The notes beneath the pieces were generated by a model. That model searched no databases and was not told the DNA's origin. It saw only the letters and a list, made by a program, of their open reading frames with translations. 64,000 nt of DNA. It comes from Streptosporangium roseum DSM 43021. Its GTDB lineage: Bacteria; Actinomycetota; Actinomycetes; Streptosporangiales; Streptosporangiaceae. Below, in pieces: positions 41,602 to 51,879 of the stretch. The stretch covers positions 8,742,001 through 8,806,000 of the forward strand of contig NC_013595.1 in the NCBI RefSeq assembly GCF_000024865.1, read 5' to 3'. Position 1 is the stretch's first letter, and each line of letters opens with the position of its first letter. A program made the position numbers and the translations under genes.

Positions 41602-43653
41602 TCATCGGGCGGCCTCCTGCGCCTGGACGGCGGTGATGGCGACGGTGCTCACGATGTCGGTGACCAGCGCGCCTCGCGACAGGTCGTTGACCGGTCCGCG
41701 GAGCCCCTGCAGAACCGGCCCGACCGCGACGGCCCCGGCGGAACGCTGCACGGCTTTGTAGGTGTTGTTGCCGGTGTTCAGGTCGGGGAAGATCAGCACG
41801 GTCGCCCGGCCCGCGACCCGGGAGCCGGGCAGCTTGGCGTCGGCGACCCTGGCGTCCACCGCCGCGTCGTACTGGATGGGCCCCTCGACCAGCAGGTCCG
41901 GCGCCCGCTCCATGACCAGGGCGGTGGCGGCGCGGACCTTGTCCACGTCGACGCCGCTGCCGGAGTGGCCGGTGGAGTACGACAGCATCGCGATCCGCGG
42001 TTCGATGCCGAACCGCTCCGCCGTACGGGCCGAGGAGATGGCGATGTCGGCGAGCTGCTCGGCGTCCGGATCGGGGTTGATCGCGCAGTCGCCGTAGACG
42101 AGCACCCGGTCGGCCAGGCACATGAAGAACACCGAGGAGACGATCGAGGTGCCCGGGACCGTCTTGATGATCTGGAACGCGGGCAGGATCGTGGCGGCGG
42201 TGGTGTGCGCGGCGCCGGAGACCACGCCGTCCACGACGCCTCGGTGCAACATCATCGTGCCGAAGAAGTTGACGTCGGTGACCACGTCCATGGCCCGCTC
42301 AAGGGTCATCCCCTTGTGCGCCCGGAGCGCGGCGTACTCCTCGGCGTAGGAGTCGCGCAGCGGCGAGGTCAGCGGGTCGACGACGGTCACCCCGGCCAGG
42401 TCGAGCCCGAGGTCGCCGATCCGCCGCCGGATCACCTCCTCCCGCCCCAGCAGGGTGAGGTCCACGATGCCGCGCCGCAGGAGGATGTCGGCGGCCCGGA
42501 GGATCCGGTCCTCCTCGCCCTCCGGCAGCACGATGTGCCGCCGGTCGGCCCGCGCCCGCTCCAGCAGGGTGTGCTCGAACATCATCGGGGTGACCCGGTC
42601 GGAGCGGGCCAGCTCGATCCGGTCGGCCAGGTCGGCGGTGTCCACGTGGCTCTCGAAGTGGCCGATGGCCGTCTCGATCTTGCGCGGGTTGTCGGCGGTG
42701 AGCCGCCCCTCCAGCCCGCCCAGGGTGGTGGCCACGGTGAAGCTGTCCGCCGTGGCCGACAGCACCGGCATGCCGGGGGCCAGGCGGGCGGTGAGGGCCC
42801 TGACGGCCTCCGTGGGCTCCTGCCCCACCGTCAGGACCACGCCGGACGGCCTCGCCGTACCCGCCGTCTCGGCCGCCACCGAGACCAGCAGCAGGTCCGC
42901 CCGGTCGCCCGGCGTGATCACCAGGGCTCCGTCGACCAGGTGCTCCAGGAACACCGGGAGCGTGGCCCCGCCGAACACGAATCCGAGCACGTCCCTGCGC
43001 AGCCCGTCCTCGTCCCCCTGGATCTGCTTGGCGTCCACGGCCTGCAGCACCTGGCCGACGGTCGGCGCCGACACCGATGGATGCTCGGGAATGACGTAGC
43101 AGGGCACCGGCAGCTCGGGCTCGACGACCATCCCCCGCGGCACCCGATTGGCGATCACCGCCAGCACCGTGCTGCCCAGGTCCGAGAAGACCTGGTAGCC
43201 GGTGCGCATCTCCATCGCGATCTCGGCCGCCTGCTCGCCGTGCGCCCCCACCACCACGATGACCGGCGCGCCGAACTCGGCGGCGAGGCGGGCGTTGAGG
43301 GCCAGCTCGCGCGGGAGGTCGTCGGTGTCGAAGGAGCTGCCCAGCACCAGCAGCGCGTCGCACTCCCGCTCCAGCGTGTGGAAGCGGGCGACCAGCCGGG
43401 CGATGAGCTCCTCGTTGCCCCGCTGCGCGTAGATCTCCGCGGCGTCCTCGGCCGTGACCCCGATCGCCGAGGCCGCCGGGCGGTATCTGGCGTTGAGCAG
43501 TTCGAGCGTGCGGTCGTCACCCTCCCCCGTGATCGGCCGGAACACCCCGACCCGATCCACGTGACGGGTGAGCAGCTCCATCAGGCCGAGCTCGACGATC
43601 TGCCTGCCGTCACCACGCCCGAGACCGGCCACGTAGATGCTCCGCATGCGCAT
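41602..43653 (-). CDS. pta: Phosphate acetyltransferase
   Basis: A long Pta (about 683 residues) that makes acetyl phosphate from acetyl-CoA. It has the N-terminal P-loop-like BioD/DRTGG regulatory part (SIYVAGLGRGDGRQIVELG, then a DRTGG-type domain from about 220) and the C-terminal catalytic domain (SYSTGHSGSGVDVDKVRAAT, VDARVADAKLPGS). ATG 43653 or 43647 (MRSIY) are both possible; GAGGGG is upstream. It sits 170 bases before ackA; a 59-codon frame bridges that gap with overlapping stop and start codons on both sides. Confidence 0.94.
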   Translation of the reverse strand: MRMRSIYVAGLGRGDGRQIVELGLMELLTRHVDRVGVFRPITGEGDDRTLELLNARYRPAASAIGVTAEDAAEIYAQRGNEELIARLVARFHTLERECDALLVLGSSFDTDDLPRELALNARLAAEFGAPVIVVVGAHGEQAAEIAMEMRTGYQVFSDLGSTVLAVIANRVPRGMVVEPELPVPCYVIPEHPSVSAPTVGQVLQAVDAKQIQGDEDGLRRDVLGFVFGGATLPVFLEHLVDGALVITPGDRADLLLVSVAAETAGTARPSGVVLTVGQEPTEAVRALTARLAPGMPVLSATADSFTVATTLGGLEGRLTADNPRKIETAIGHFESHVDTADLADRIELARSDRVTPMMFEHTLLERARADRRHIVLPEGEEDRILRAADILLRRGIVDLTLLGREEVIRRRIGDLGLDLAGVTVVDPLTSPLRDSYAEEYAALRAHKGMTLERAMDVVTDVNFFGTMMLHRGVVDGVVSGAAHTTAATILPAFQIIKTVPGTSIVSSVFFMCLADRVLVYGDCAINPDPDAEQLADIAISSARTAERFGIEPRIAMLSYSTGHSGSGVDVDKVRAATALVMERAPDLLVEGPIQYDAAVDARVADAKLPGSRVAGRATVLIFPDLNTGNNTYKAVQRSAGAVAVGPVLQGLRGPVNDLSRGALVTDIVSTVAITAVQAQEAAR

Positions 43654-43716
43654 TACCCCTCGTGTCGACACATCCTCTGTCATGCCTCGTCAGTAGGAGT
43701 AAACACCTACGGGGGA

Positions 43717-44508
43717 TCAGGTGTTGACGACGGCCCATTCCCCGATCCGGCGGATCAGCCCCGGCGTGGCCGCCGACTCCGCGTGGCCGTATCCGGGCTC
43801 GATCCACAGCTCCTTCGGCTCCCGGGCGGCCTCGTAGATCTGGTGGGCGTGGTCGAGCGGGAAGAAGCCGTCCGCGTCGCCGTGCACGACCAGCAACGGC
43901 GTCGGAGCGATGTGCGCGGCCGCCTCGTGGGGCGCCGACGGCACCGGGTCCCACACGCCCTTCCTGATCCGCGTCCTCTTGCCCACCCGCGCGGCCCACC
44001 GCCCCAGCGGCTGCTCGATCGCCCAGTGCACCTGGCGCATGGGCCGGGTCCCCCGGTAGTACCACCGCGCGGGCGCGCTGACCGCGACCACCGCGTCCGG
44101 CCCGCCCCGCCGGGGACCTCGCCCGTCCGGACCCCCGTCCCGCCCGTGCCACCCCGCATGCCGTACGGCCACCGCCGCGCCCATCGAGAACCCGACGGCG
44201 GCGACCCTGGAGTAGCCGATCGCCCGCGCGTGGCGCACCGCCGCGTCCAGATCCAGGATCTCCAGGTCTCCCACGGTCGACTCTCCCCCCGACCGGCCGT
44301 GCCCCCGGAAGTCGAACGAGATCACCCCGCCGAACCCGCTGAGCACATGGGCGATCCGCCGCGTGGGGCGTTCCCGCAGCGATCCGGTGAACCCGTGCGC
44401 CAGCACGATCCCCAGATCGTCCGGCCCGCGGGAGGGGGTGTGCGCGGCGTCGATCCGGACGTCGTCCTCGGTCACGAGCGTCGCGGCGAACGATGGCGCT
44501 AAAGACAT
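43717..44508 (-). CDS. Alpha/beta hydrolase
   Basis: A 263-residue serine hydrolase. The oxyanion-loop motif is VLAHGFTGS, the nucleophile elbow GFSMGAA, the acid D in VVHGDADGFFP and the base H in GYGHAES. Insertion of a Gly/Arg-rich loop (HGRDGGPDGRGPRRGGP) at the lid is unusual. Members include acylglycerol lipases and esterases; the substrate is unknown. It stands 63 bases upstream of pta (measured from pta ATG 43653) on the same strand, so it may be co-transcribed with pta-ackA. Confidence 0.83.
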   Translation of the reverse strand: MSLAPSFAATLVTEDDVRIDAAHTPSRGPDDLGIVLAHGFTGSLRERPTRRIAHVLSGFGGVISFDFRGHGRSGGESTVGDLEILDLDAAVRHARAIGYSRVAAVGFSMGAAVAVRHAGWHGRDGGPDGRGPRRGGPDAVVAVSAPARWYYRGTRPMRQVHWAIEQPLGRWAARVGKRTRIRKGVWDPVPSAPHEAAAHIAPTPLLVVHGDADGFFPLDHAHQIYEAAREPKELWIEPGYGHAESAATPGLIRRIGEWAVVNT

Positions 44509-44538
44509 GCCCCGAGCTTAGGACGGTGCTGATCGGCG

Positions 44539-44614
44539 GCGCCGGTCAGCACCTGGGCATGACCGGGTCCGGACGGAAGGCCGCGCCGGTCAGCGCCTGG
44601 GCATGACCAGGTCC
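44539..44614. repeat. 32-bp duplication of the 3' end of the half-adenylase gene
   Basis: Copies at 44539-44570 and 44583-44614 match at 30 of 32 positions (shared GCGCCGGTCAGC, CCTGGGCATGACC, GGTCC). The second holds the true stop and last codons of the gene on the minus strand; the first lies beyond the stop and repeats it. Confidence 0.8.
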
Positions 44615-45396
44615 ATGGTGTGCCCGTAGACCGAGACGGGGACGCGCAGCCACTGGCTCTCGGCCGGCTCCCTGACCATCCCCTGCGGCACGGCGGCGAC
44701 GGTGATGCCGTACTCCTCGATCAGCCTCCGGCACTCGCCGGCGGTCGCTCCCGGGGCTGCCACGATGTGCGCCCCGCCCATCAGCGCCAGGTCGAAGACG
44801 GCGGCCTGCTCGCGCGGCTCGCAGGTGCCGACGAGAACGAAGTCGCGCTCCCTGATCATCGCCTCCGGGACCAGCCGTCCCAGCTCGGCGACCACGTGGG
44901 CGTGACTGAGCCCGCGCCTGCCGTCGAAGGTGAGCGCGGGCGCGTCCGGGCCCGGCCCGGACGGGTCGTCCACGCCGTCGGGGCAGACGGTCTCCGCCAC
45001 CTCGGCGAAGGTGAGGATCCGCCGGATGCGGGAGTCGCCGACGGCCTCCGCCGCCCGTTCCGCCAGCGTCGCATCCGTGATCATCATGCGCGCGCGGCTG
45101 GACGACAGGCGCTCGTAGAAGGCGTCGCGATCCATGTCGGCCGCGAGCGGGATCACCAGCGCGCCGGCCGCGGCGGCCGCGTGCAGGGCGAGGGGGTAGT
45201 CGTGGCCGGGCGGAAGGTGGACGATCACGGGCTCTCCCGGCAGGAGGCCGCGGGCGCGCAGCGCCGCCGCCGCGTGGCCCACCTGCTTGGCGAGCATGTC
45301 GTAGGTGAGGACGTCTCCCGTGCGCACGTCCGTGACCGCGGGCCGGCAACCGCGGTGCCCGGAGGCCCGCAACACCACTTCGGTCCATGTCGGCAT
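44590..45396 (-). CDS. Truncated AMP-binding (ANL) N-terminal domain protein lacking the P-loop
   Basis: A 268-residue relative of the protein at 12437-13210. RPAVTDVRTGDVLTYDMLAK, then VIVHLPPGHDYPLALHAAAA, follows the N-terminal subdomain of acyl-CoA synthetases. The TSGTTGxPKG nucleotide loop is missing: PALTFDGRRG is followed at once by LSHAHVV. The protein ends after ITVAAVPQGMVREPAESQW and a short tail, so the catalytic C-terminal half is absent. It should not adenylate by the known route; a ligand-binding or regulatory role is inference. ATG 45396 (MPTWTEVV) has GGAG close before it. Confidence 0.7.
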   Translation of the reverse strand: MPTWTEVVLRASGHRGCRPAVTDVRTGDVLTYDMLAKQVGHAAAALRARGLLPGEPVIVHLPPGHDYPLALHAAAAAGALVIPLAADMDRDAFYERLSSSRARMMITDATLAERAAEAVGDSRIRRILTFAEVAETVCPDGVDDPSGPGPDAPALTFDGRRGLSHAHVVAELGRLVPEAMIRERDFVLVGTCEPREQAAVFDLALMGGAHIVAAPGATAGECRRLIEEYGITVAAVPQGMVREPAESQWLRVPVSVYGHTMDLVMPRR

Positions 45397-45738
45397 GGCT
45401 CCGAAGATAGGGACTCCGGCGCCCGCGCGCATGGCCAGGAATATGCAGAGAGCTGACCATTCACGGCGGGCCCTCCGCGGTCATGGCGGCCCTCATCGCC
45501 AGACCCGCCCCGGAGATCTCAGGAGTCCCGCGTGATCCGCGCGGAGGCCCGCGCAGGTGGATACCGGCAGTTCCGCCCACAGGGGAACAGTCGCGAATCA
45601 CCCGCCGAAAGAGTGTCTCGGAGGTGAATTGGCGTACTTCGTGAGGCGGACACGTGAGAGTGATTGTGCGGATCAACTAAAATGGGAAGGCCGCACCGTC
45701 CGCGGCCAGCCTCCACGATCACAGAGTGAGATTCCATC
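45397..45738. other. Divergent intergenic region before typA
   Basis: No gene recognised. The part just before typA is A/T-richer (GGATCAACTAAAATGGG at 45670-45686), where its promoter probably lies. No operator-like palindrome is visible. Confidence 0.45.
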
Positions 45739-47592
<1,854 letters not shown>

Positions 47593-47640
47593 TCTTCCGC
47601 GGGGAGGCCGTACAGGGTCCTCCGCGGGGAAGCCGCACGG

Positions 47641-47675
47641 CGAAGGCGCCGGACCGTCACGGTCCGGCGCCTTCG
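47641..47675 (+). terminator. Terminator hairpin after typA
   Basis: CGAAGGCGCCGGACCG and CGGTCCGGCGCCTTCG form a perfect 16-bp stem with a three-base loop, 49 bases beyond the typA stop. Confidence 0.85.
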
Positions 47676-47833
47676 CCGTCTCCGGCGCCCTCCCCGGCAT
47701 CCGCCTCCCCCGCTCCGGCGCCGTAGGCCACCCCGCCCGTCCGTACGGCAGGCCCGCCGTCTGATACTCGAAGAAGGAGAACCATCCACGCCTCTCCTCC
47801 GTGACGGGGGATACGAACCGTAGGGGGACTCTC

Positions 47834-48514
47834 ATGCTTCGCAGGTCTCATCTGGCACTGGCCCTCGTGCTCGGGGCGGGGGCGACAGGTGTCGACGCGG
47901 CCGCCGCGGCCTCCCCGACGCCCGCGCCGAGCCCGTCCGTCCCGGCGAGCCCGTCTGTCCCAACGAGCCCGTCCAGCCCGTCAGCCCCGGCGAGCCCGTC
48001 CGGTCCGGCGGGCGCCTCAGCCAGTGCCACCATCAAGGACGCCAAGGGCGACTCGGTCGGCCTGCTGCGCATCGACGCCAGGAACAACGGCAAGTCCAGG
48101 ATCAGGGTCGTCGTCCGAGGTCTGCCCCCCGGCTATCACGGCATCCACTTCCACAACAAGGGCGTCTGCGATCCCAAGTCGACCGATCCCGCCACCGGCA
48201 GCCCGTTCTTCAGCGCGGGCGTCCACTTCAACCTCGGCTCGGACCCGCACCCCAACCACTCCGGTGACCTGCCCAGTCTCCTGGTCAGTAAGGACGGCGT
48301 CGGCAGAGCCACCGTCGTGACCGACCGCTTCCGGGTGCGGCAGCTCTTCGACGGGGACGGCAGCTCCATCATCGTCCACTCGCGGCCGGACAACCAGGCC
48401 AACGTCCCCAAGCGCTACGGCCTCAAGGACGGCCGGACAGGCCCGGACGCCGATACGCTCAAGACGGGCGACTCGGGTGCCCGCATCGCCTGCGGTGTGA
48501 TCACCAGGGGCTAG
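47834..48514 (+). CDS. Secreted Cu/Zn superoxide dismutase-like protein
   Basis: A 226-residue exported SodC-type protein. Residues 1-28 are a signal peptide, followed by a Pro/Ser-rich spacer (SPSVPASPSVPTSPSS). The metal ligands appear in order: GIHFHNKGVC (two His), AGVHFN, NHSGDLPSL (His and Asp) and IIVHSRPDN. Two cysteines in the right places (GVCDP and RIACG) can form the conserved disulfide. It converts superoxide to peroxide outside the cell. The active-site Arg is not obvious. ATG 47834 has TAGGGGGA eight bases before it. Confidence 0.85.
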   Translation: MLRRSHLALALVLGAGATGVDAAAAASPTPAPSPSVPASPSVPTSPSSPSAPASPSGPAGASASATIKDAKGDSVGLLRIDARNNGKSRIRVVVRGLPPGYHGIHFHNKGVCDPKSTDPATGSPFFSAGVHFNLGSDPHPNHSGDLPSLLVSKDGVGRATVVTDRFRVRQLFDGDGSSIIVHSRPDNQANVPKRYGLKDGRTGPDADTLKTGDSGARIACGVITRG

Positions 48515-48644
48515 CCGTACCGCCCACAACCACTACCGGCGCGTTCCCGGAGGCGTCCGGGCCCGTCGACGTCCGGCTTCACGACGGGCAGATCCGCCCA
48601 GGCCAGGCCGAGCCGAGGTAAATGCGGTTTCCGGCCTCTTTGAA

Positions 48645-48788
48645 ATGGTTACCGAGGTAGCGTATCCAGGTACGGCCGTTCACGGTCTCATCACCAGTGA
48701 CCTGTCGGAGATCGCGGAAGCAGTGCGGCTATTCGGGGCCGCCGGCGTCGAGGCATTACCGCTCAGCATGTCAACGGCCTTCATCTAG
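48645..48788 (+). pseudogene. C-terminal remnant of an XRE-type (DUF5753) regulator upstream of DUF397
   Basis: The frame ending TAG 48786-48788 gives GLITSDLSEIAEAVRLFGAA followed by GVEALPLSMSTAFI. This looks like the last 35 residues of helix-turn-helix/DUF5753 proteins, whose final helices (..AEV..Y...F..LRA.AL.P..S..LI) read similarly. It stops 17 bases before the DUF397 gene, where its normal partner stops. The HTH and most of the domain are missing. Reading it as a remnant is inference. Confidence 0.55.
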
Positions 48789-48805
48789 AGAATGGCAGAG
48801 GAGCG

Positions 48806-49048
48806 ATGGACCTGAGCAATCTCACGTGGCGGAAATCGAGTTTCAGCAGCAGCAACGGCGGCGACTGCGTCGAGGTGGCCGAGCTCGGAAGCGCGTCCTA
48901 TCGGCCGGATCACAAGCAGGACGCCACCCATGCCGTCCGTGACAGCAAGGACCCCTCCGGCCCCGTCCTCTACTTCGACCTGGCCGAATGGAAAGCATTC
49001 CTCGGCGGCGTCAAGGCATCCGAATTCGACCTTCCAGAGCCGACCTGA
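48806..49048 (+). CDS. DUF397 domain-containing protein
   Basis: An 80-residue protein: MDLSNLTWRKSSFSSSNGGD, CVEVAELGSASYRPDHK, VRDSKDPSGPVLYFDLAEWK. WRKSS.S...G.CVEVA and VRDSKDP are the DUF397 hallmarks. DUF397 proteins are small and actinomycete-specific, and nearly always sit after an XRE-type regulator with which they form a pair, in Streptomyces linked to development (BldB-like, Scr-type pairs). Here the regulator is reduced to a remnant, so this is an orphan. GGAG is seven bases before ATG 48806. Confidence 0.88.
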   Translation: MDLSNLTWRKSSFSSSNGGDCVEVAELGSASYRPDHKQDATHAVRDSKDPSGPVLYFDLAEWKAFLGGVKASEFDLPEPT

Positions 49049-49224
49049 CCATAACCCCCGATTTCCTCCAAGACCGTCCGGTTTCAGCATGAGAAAGGCG
49101 GTCTGATCGCGAGGGGCGGGAAAGGCGAACACCATGCTAACCATGGGTTGAGCATTTGCTGACCCGACTGCTCCTAGCGTTTCCGTAGCCGGCCGGGGCC
49201 GGAGTCGGACCGAAGGAGCGGGCC

Positions 49225-50718
49225 ATGCAGCGGCTGAGAAGTAGGCGGCAACGGCACGTCGTGCTCGTCCTCCTGATCGGGTTGGCGGCATGCGCCCTGT
49301 CCGCCTGCGGGGGCGGGCCGGCACCGGGCTCGCTCCCGCCCGGCCGGGTCTCCGCGACCGGCGGCGGGGTGCCGCCCGGCGGCGTGGCGAGCGCCCCGGC
49401 CGACGGATCGGCCGCACCGGGCGACGCCTCCGCCCGCCCTGCTCTCCCCGGCGCCGCTCCCCGGACCACACCGACGGACGTCTACGCCCACGACCGGCCC
49501 GGCATGCTCAGCCCCGCCGTGGCGGAGTTCCCCGAGCGGGTCTACGTGCCCAACAGCGGGAGCGACACCGTCACCGTGATCGACCCACGCACCTACCGGG
49601 TGCTCCGTACTCTCAAGGTCGGCCGGCGGCCGCAGCACGTCGTCCCGTCGTGGGATCTGAAGACGCTCTGGGTCAACAACGACGGCGGCGACTCCCTGAC
49701 TCCGATCGACCCCATGACCGGCCGGCCCGGCAGGCCGGTGTCCGTCGACGACCCCTACAACCTGTATTTCACCCCGGACGGCCGCAACGCCCTGGTGATG
49801 GCCGAGCGGGAGAACCGGCTCGATTTCCTCAGTCCGCGCACCATGCGGCTCCGGCGATCGCTGCACATGCCCTGCAAGGGGGTCAACCACGCGGACTTCA
49901 CCGCCGACGGGAAGATCATGCTGGCCAGCTGCGAGCTCTCCGGGCGGCTGGTGGCCGTCGACATGCGGGCCCGGAAGGTCCGCGCGGTCGTCGACCTGGC
50001 GGACGGCACCACACGGCGCAGGGACATCCGGCACGGCGGCACCCGGCATCGCGGCACGCGGGCCAGCGGCGTGCCGCACCGCGTGAAGCACGGCTCCACG
50101 CGACACGGCTCCGTCCAGCACGGCTCCACGCGACACGGCTTCATCCAGCACGGCTCCACGGGGCATGACCTCACGCGGAACACCACCGCGCCGCCCGGAT
50201 CCACGTGGAACACCACCGTGCCGCCCGGATCCACGCGTCACGGCGCCACGCGGAACACCACCATGCCGCAGGACGTCAAGCTCTCCCCCGACGGCACCAC
50301 CTTCTACGTCGCCGACATGGCCAAGCACGGCGTGTGGCTGGTCGACGCCGGGAAGCTCCGCGTCACGGGTTTCATCAGGACCGGCCGGGGCGCTCACGGG
50401 CTCCACGTCAGCCGGGACTCGAAGGTGCTGTACGTGTCCAACAGCGGCGCCGGATCGGTCACCGTCGTCTCCTTCGCGCTCCGCCGCCCGGTCGACACCT
50501 GGCGCGTCCCCGGCGGCGGCTCACCGGACATGGGCGGGGTCTCCGCCGACGGCAGCCGCCTGTGGCTGTCGGGACGCCACGACGGGGTCGTCTACGTGTT
50601 CGACACCGGCGACGGCCGTCTCATCCGCAAGATCGACGTCGGCGCCGGCCCGCACGGCCTGGCCGTCTACCCCCAGCCCGGACGCTACTCGCTCGGCCAC
50701 ACGGGGGTCTTCCGGTGA
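49225..50718 (+). CDS. YncE-like beta-propeller lipoprotein with a His/Arg/Thr repeat insertion
   Basis: A 497-residue lipoprotein: signal peptide with lipobox LSAC (Cys 28), then a Gly/Pro/Ala spacer to about residue 90. The YVTN-type propeller begins VYVPNSGSDTVTVIDPRTYR and ends KIDVGAGPHGLAVYPQPGR. Between blades, residues about 262-347 are a low-complexity insertion: HGSTRHGSVQHGSTRHGFIQ in five-residue steps, then NTTAPPGST-type repeats. The insert may be a surface loop, metal-rich because of its histidines. The function is unknown; relatives bind to ligands outside the cell. GAAGGAG precedes ATG 49225. Confidence 0.75.
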   Translation: MQRLRSRRQRHVVLVLLIGLAACALSACGGGPAPGSLPPGRVSATGGGVPPGGVASAPADGSAAPGDASARPALPGAAPRTTPTDVYAHDRPGMLSPAVAEFPERVYVPNSGSDTVTVIDPRTYRVLRTLKVGRRPQHVVPSWDLKTLWVNNDGGDSLTPIDPMTGRPGRPVSVDDPYNLYFTPDGRNALVMAERENRLDFLSPRTMRLRRSLHMPCKGVNHADFTADGKIMLASCELSGRLVAVDMRARKVRAVVDLADGTTRRRDIRHGGTRHRGTRASGVPHRVKHGSTRHGSVQHGSTRHGFIQHGSTGHDLTRNTTAPPGSTWNTTVPPGSTRHGATRNTTMPQDVKLSPDGTTFYVADMAKHGVWLVDAGKLRVTGFIRTGRGAHGLHVSRDSKVLYVSNSGAGSVTVVSFALRRPVDTWRVPGGGSPDMGGVSADGSRLWLSGRHDGVVYVFDTGDGRLIRKIDVGAGPHGLAVYPQPGRYSLGHTGVFR

Positions 50719-50790
50719 GGTACGGCTGCGCCGGGGCGTGAACGCCGGCCGCGCGCGGGCCCCGGGACGCACAGCCCGGAGCGGCCTCGC

Positions 50791-51258
50791 TCACGACGGA
50801 TCCCCCCGGTCTTCGAGCTCGCGCCTGCGGCGCAGCAGCGCGGCGCGCCGGGCACGGGCCCGTACCAGGATGGCGACGGCCGCCGTGGCCAGCGTCACGG
50901 CGACGGCGACACCCGCCAGGCCCACCCACGTCCCCCTGACGGCGGCGATCGCGATCGCGGCCGCCGTCAGCAGGCCCGTCGCGGTCACCGCCAGCCAGCC
51001 GGCGATCACCCGGTCGAGGGCGAACAGCGGTGTCCTGCACGTCACCGTCCAGGCGCCGTAGGCGGTCCAGGCAAGGCAGAGGGCGACGAGCGCTCCGAAG
51101 CCCAGGTGCGTACGGCCCGGCAGCTCCGGCTCCGTGGCCCACAGCAGACCCACGCCCACCGCGCCGACAAGCCCGCCGAGCAGCGCCACGACGGCGCCGA
51201 TCCGATTGCGCGGCGACAGCGGCCCGGACAGCCTGCCGATCATGTCGTTGGAGTTCAA
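50791..51258 (-). CDS. Four-helix membrane protein encoded with an ECF sigma factor
   Basis: About 155 residues with four hydrophobic helices (VVALLGGLVGAVGVGLLW, FGALVALCLAWTAYGAW, WLAVTATGLLTAAAIAIAA, VGLAGVAVAVTLATAAVAIL) and a basic C-terminal tail. TTG 51258 overlaps the sigma stop as TTGA; ATG 51243 is the alternative. Its place after the sigma gene suggests an anti-sigma or sensor role, but it lacks the zinc motif of known anti-sigmas. I do not recognise the family. Confidence 0.65.
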   Translation of the reverse strand: MNSNDMIGRLSGPLSPRNRIGAVVALLGGLVGAVGVGLLWATEPELPGRTHLGFGALVALCLAWTAYGAWTVTCRTPLFALDRVIAGWLAVTATGLLTAAAIAIAAVRGTWVGLAGVAVAVTLATAAVAILVRARARRAALLRRRRELEDRGDPS

Positions 51259-51776
51259 CGTCGGTATCCCTTCTCCGTCAGGTGGTCGCGCAACATGCGC
51301 CGCGCGCGGGACAGGCGTGACTTGACGGTGCCGACCGGCACGGCGCAGATCTCGGCGCAGTCCTCCACCGAGAGGTCCTCCAGGTAGAACAGCACGAGGA
51401 TCTCCCGCTCGCGGACCGGCAGCCCGGACAGCCCCGCGACCAGCTCGGCGCGGTCCACGAGGGCGGTCGCCGCGTCCTGCGCCACCGGCTCGCCCTCGGC
51501 CGCCGCCTCCGGCCTGCCGTACTCCTCCCGCAGCCTGTTGGCCACCGCGCGCCGGGCGATCGTGAAAAGCCACGGCGCGAACCTGCCGGGTTCCTTGAGC
51601 CGGGGGAGCCCGCGGAGTACGGCCAGCCAGACCTCCTGGCTCACGTCGTCGGCCTCCGCCGACCCGAGCATGCGCCGTACGTAGGTCCATATCGGGTCGT
51701 GCCAGGCCCGGACCAGCTCCGTGAGCGCCTCGCGCTCGCCGAGCTGGCAGCGGATCACAAGTAGCTCGTCAGTCAC
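51255..51776 (-). CDS. RNA polymerase ECF sigma factor
   Basis: A 173-residue sigma-70 family protein. Region 2 is WTYVRRMLGSAEADDVSQEVWLAVLRGL and region 4 is EDCAEICAVPVGTVKSRLSRARRMLRDHL. The HWDPIWTYVRRM-like beginning and short length fit the SigW/SigM-like ECF group. ATG 51776 is preceded by GGGTGA. The overlapping downstream gene encodes a four-helix membrane protein. Another ECF factor is at 35.5 kb and a SigR-like one at 54.1 kb, so three are in this window. Confidence 0.9.
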   Translation of the reverse strand: MTDELLVIRCQLGEREALTELVRAWHDPIWTYVRRMLGSAEADDVSQEVWLAVLRGLPRLKEPGRFAPWLFTIARRAVANRLREEYGRPEAAAEGEPVAQDAATALVDRAELVAGLSGLPVREREILVLFYLEDLSVEDCAEICAVPVGTVKSRLSRARRMLRDHLTEKGYRR

Positions 51777-51879
51777 CCTGCCTCCTCACCCAGCACAGTC
51801 GGGAGGCGGGCCTGCCGGGTTCACGGTCCCGCGATCTCCGGTCGATCGGCCGGCGCGGGCAGGGCTCGCGGGAGGGGGG

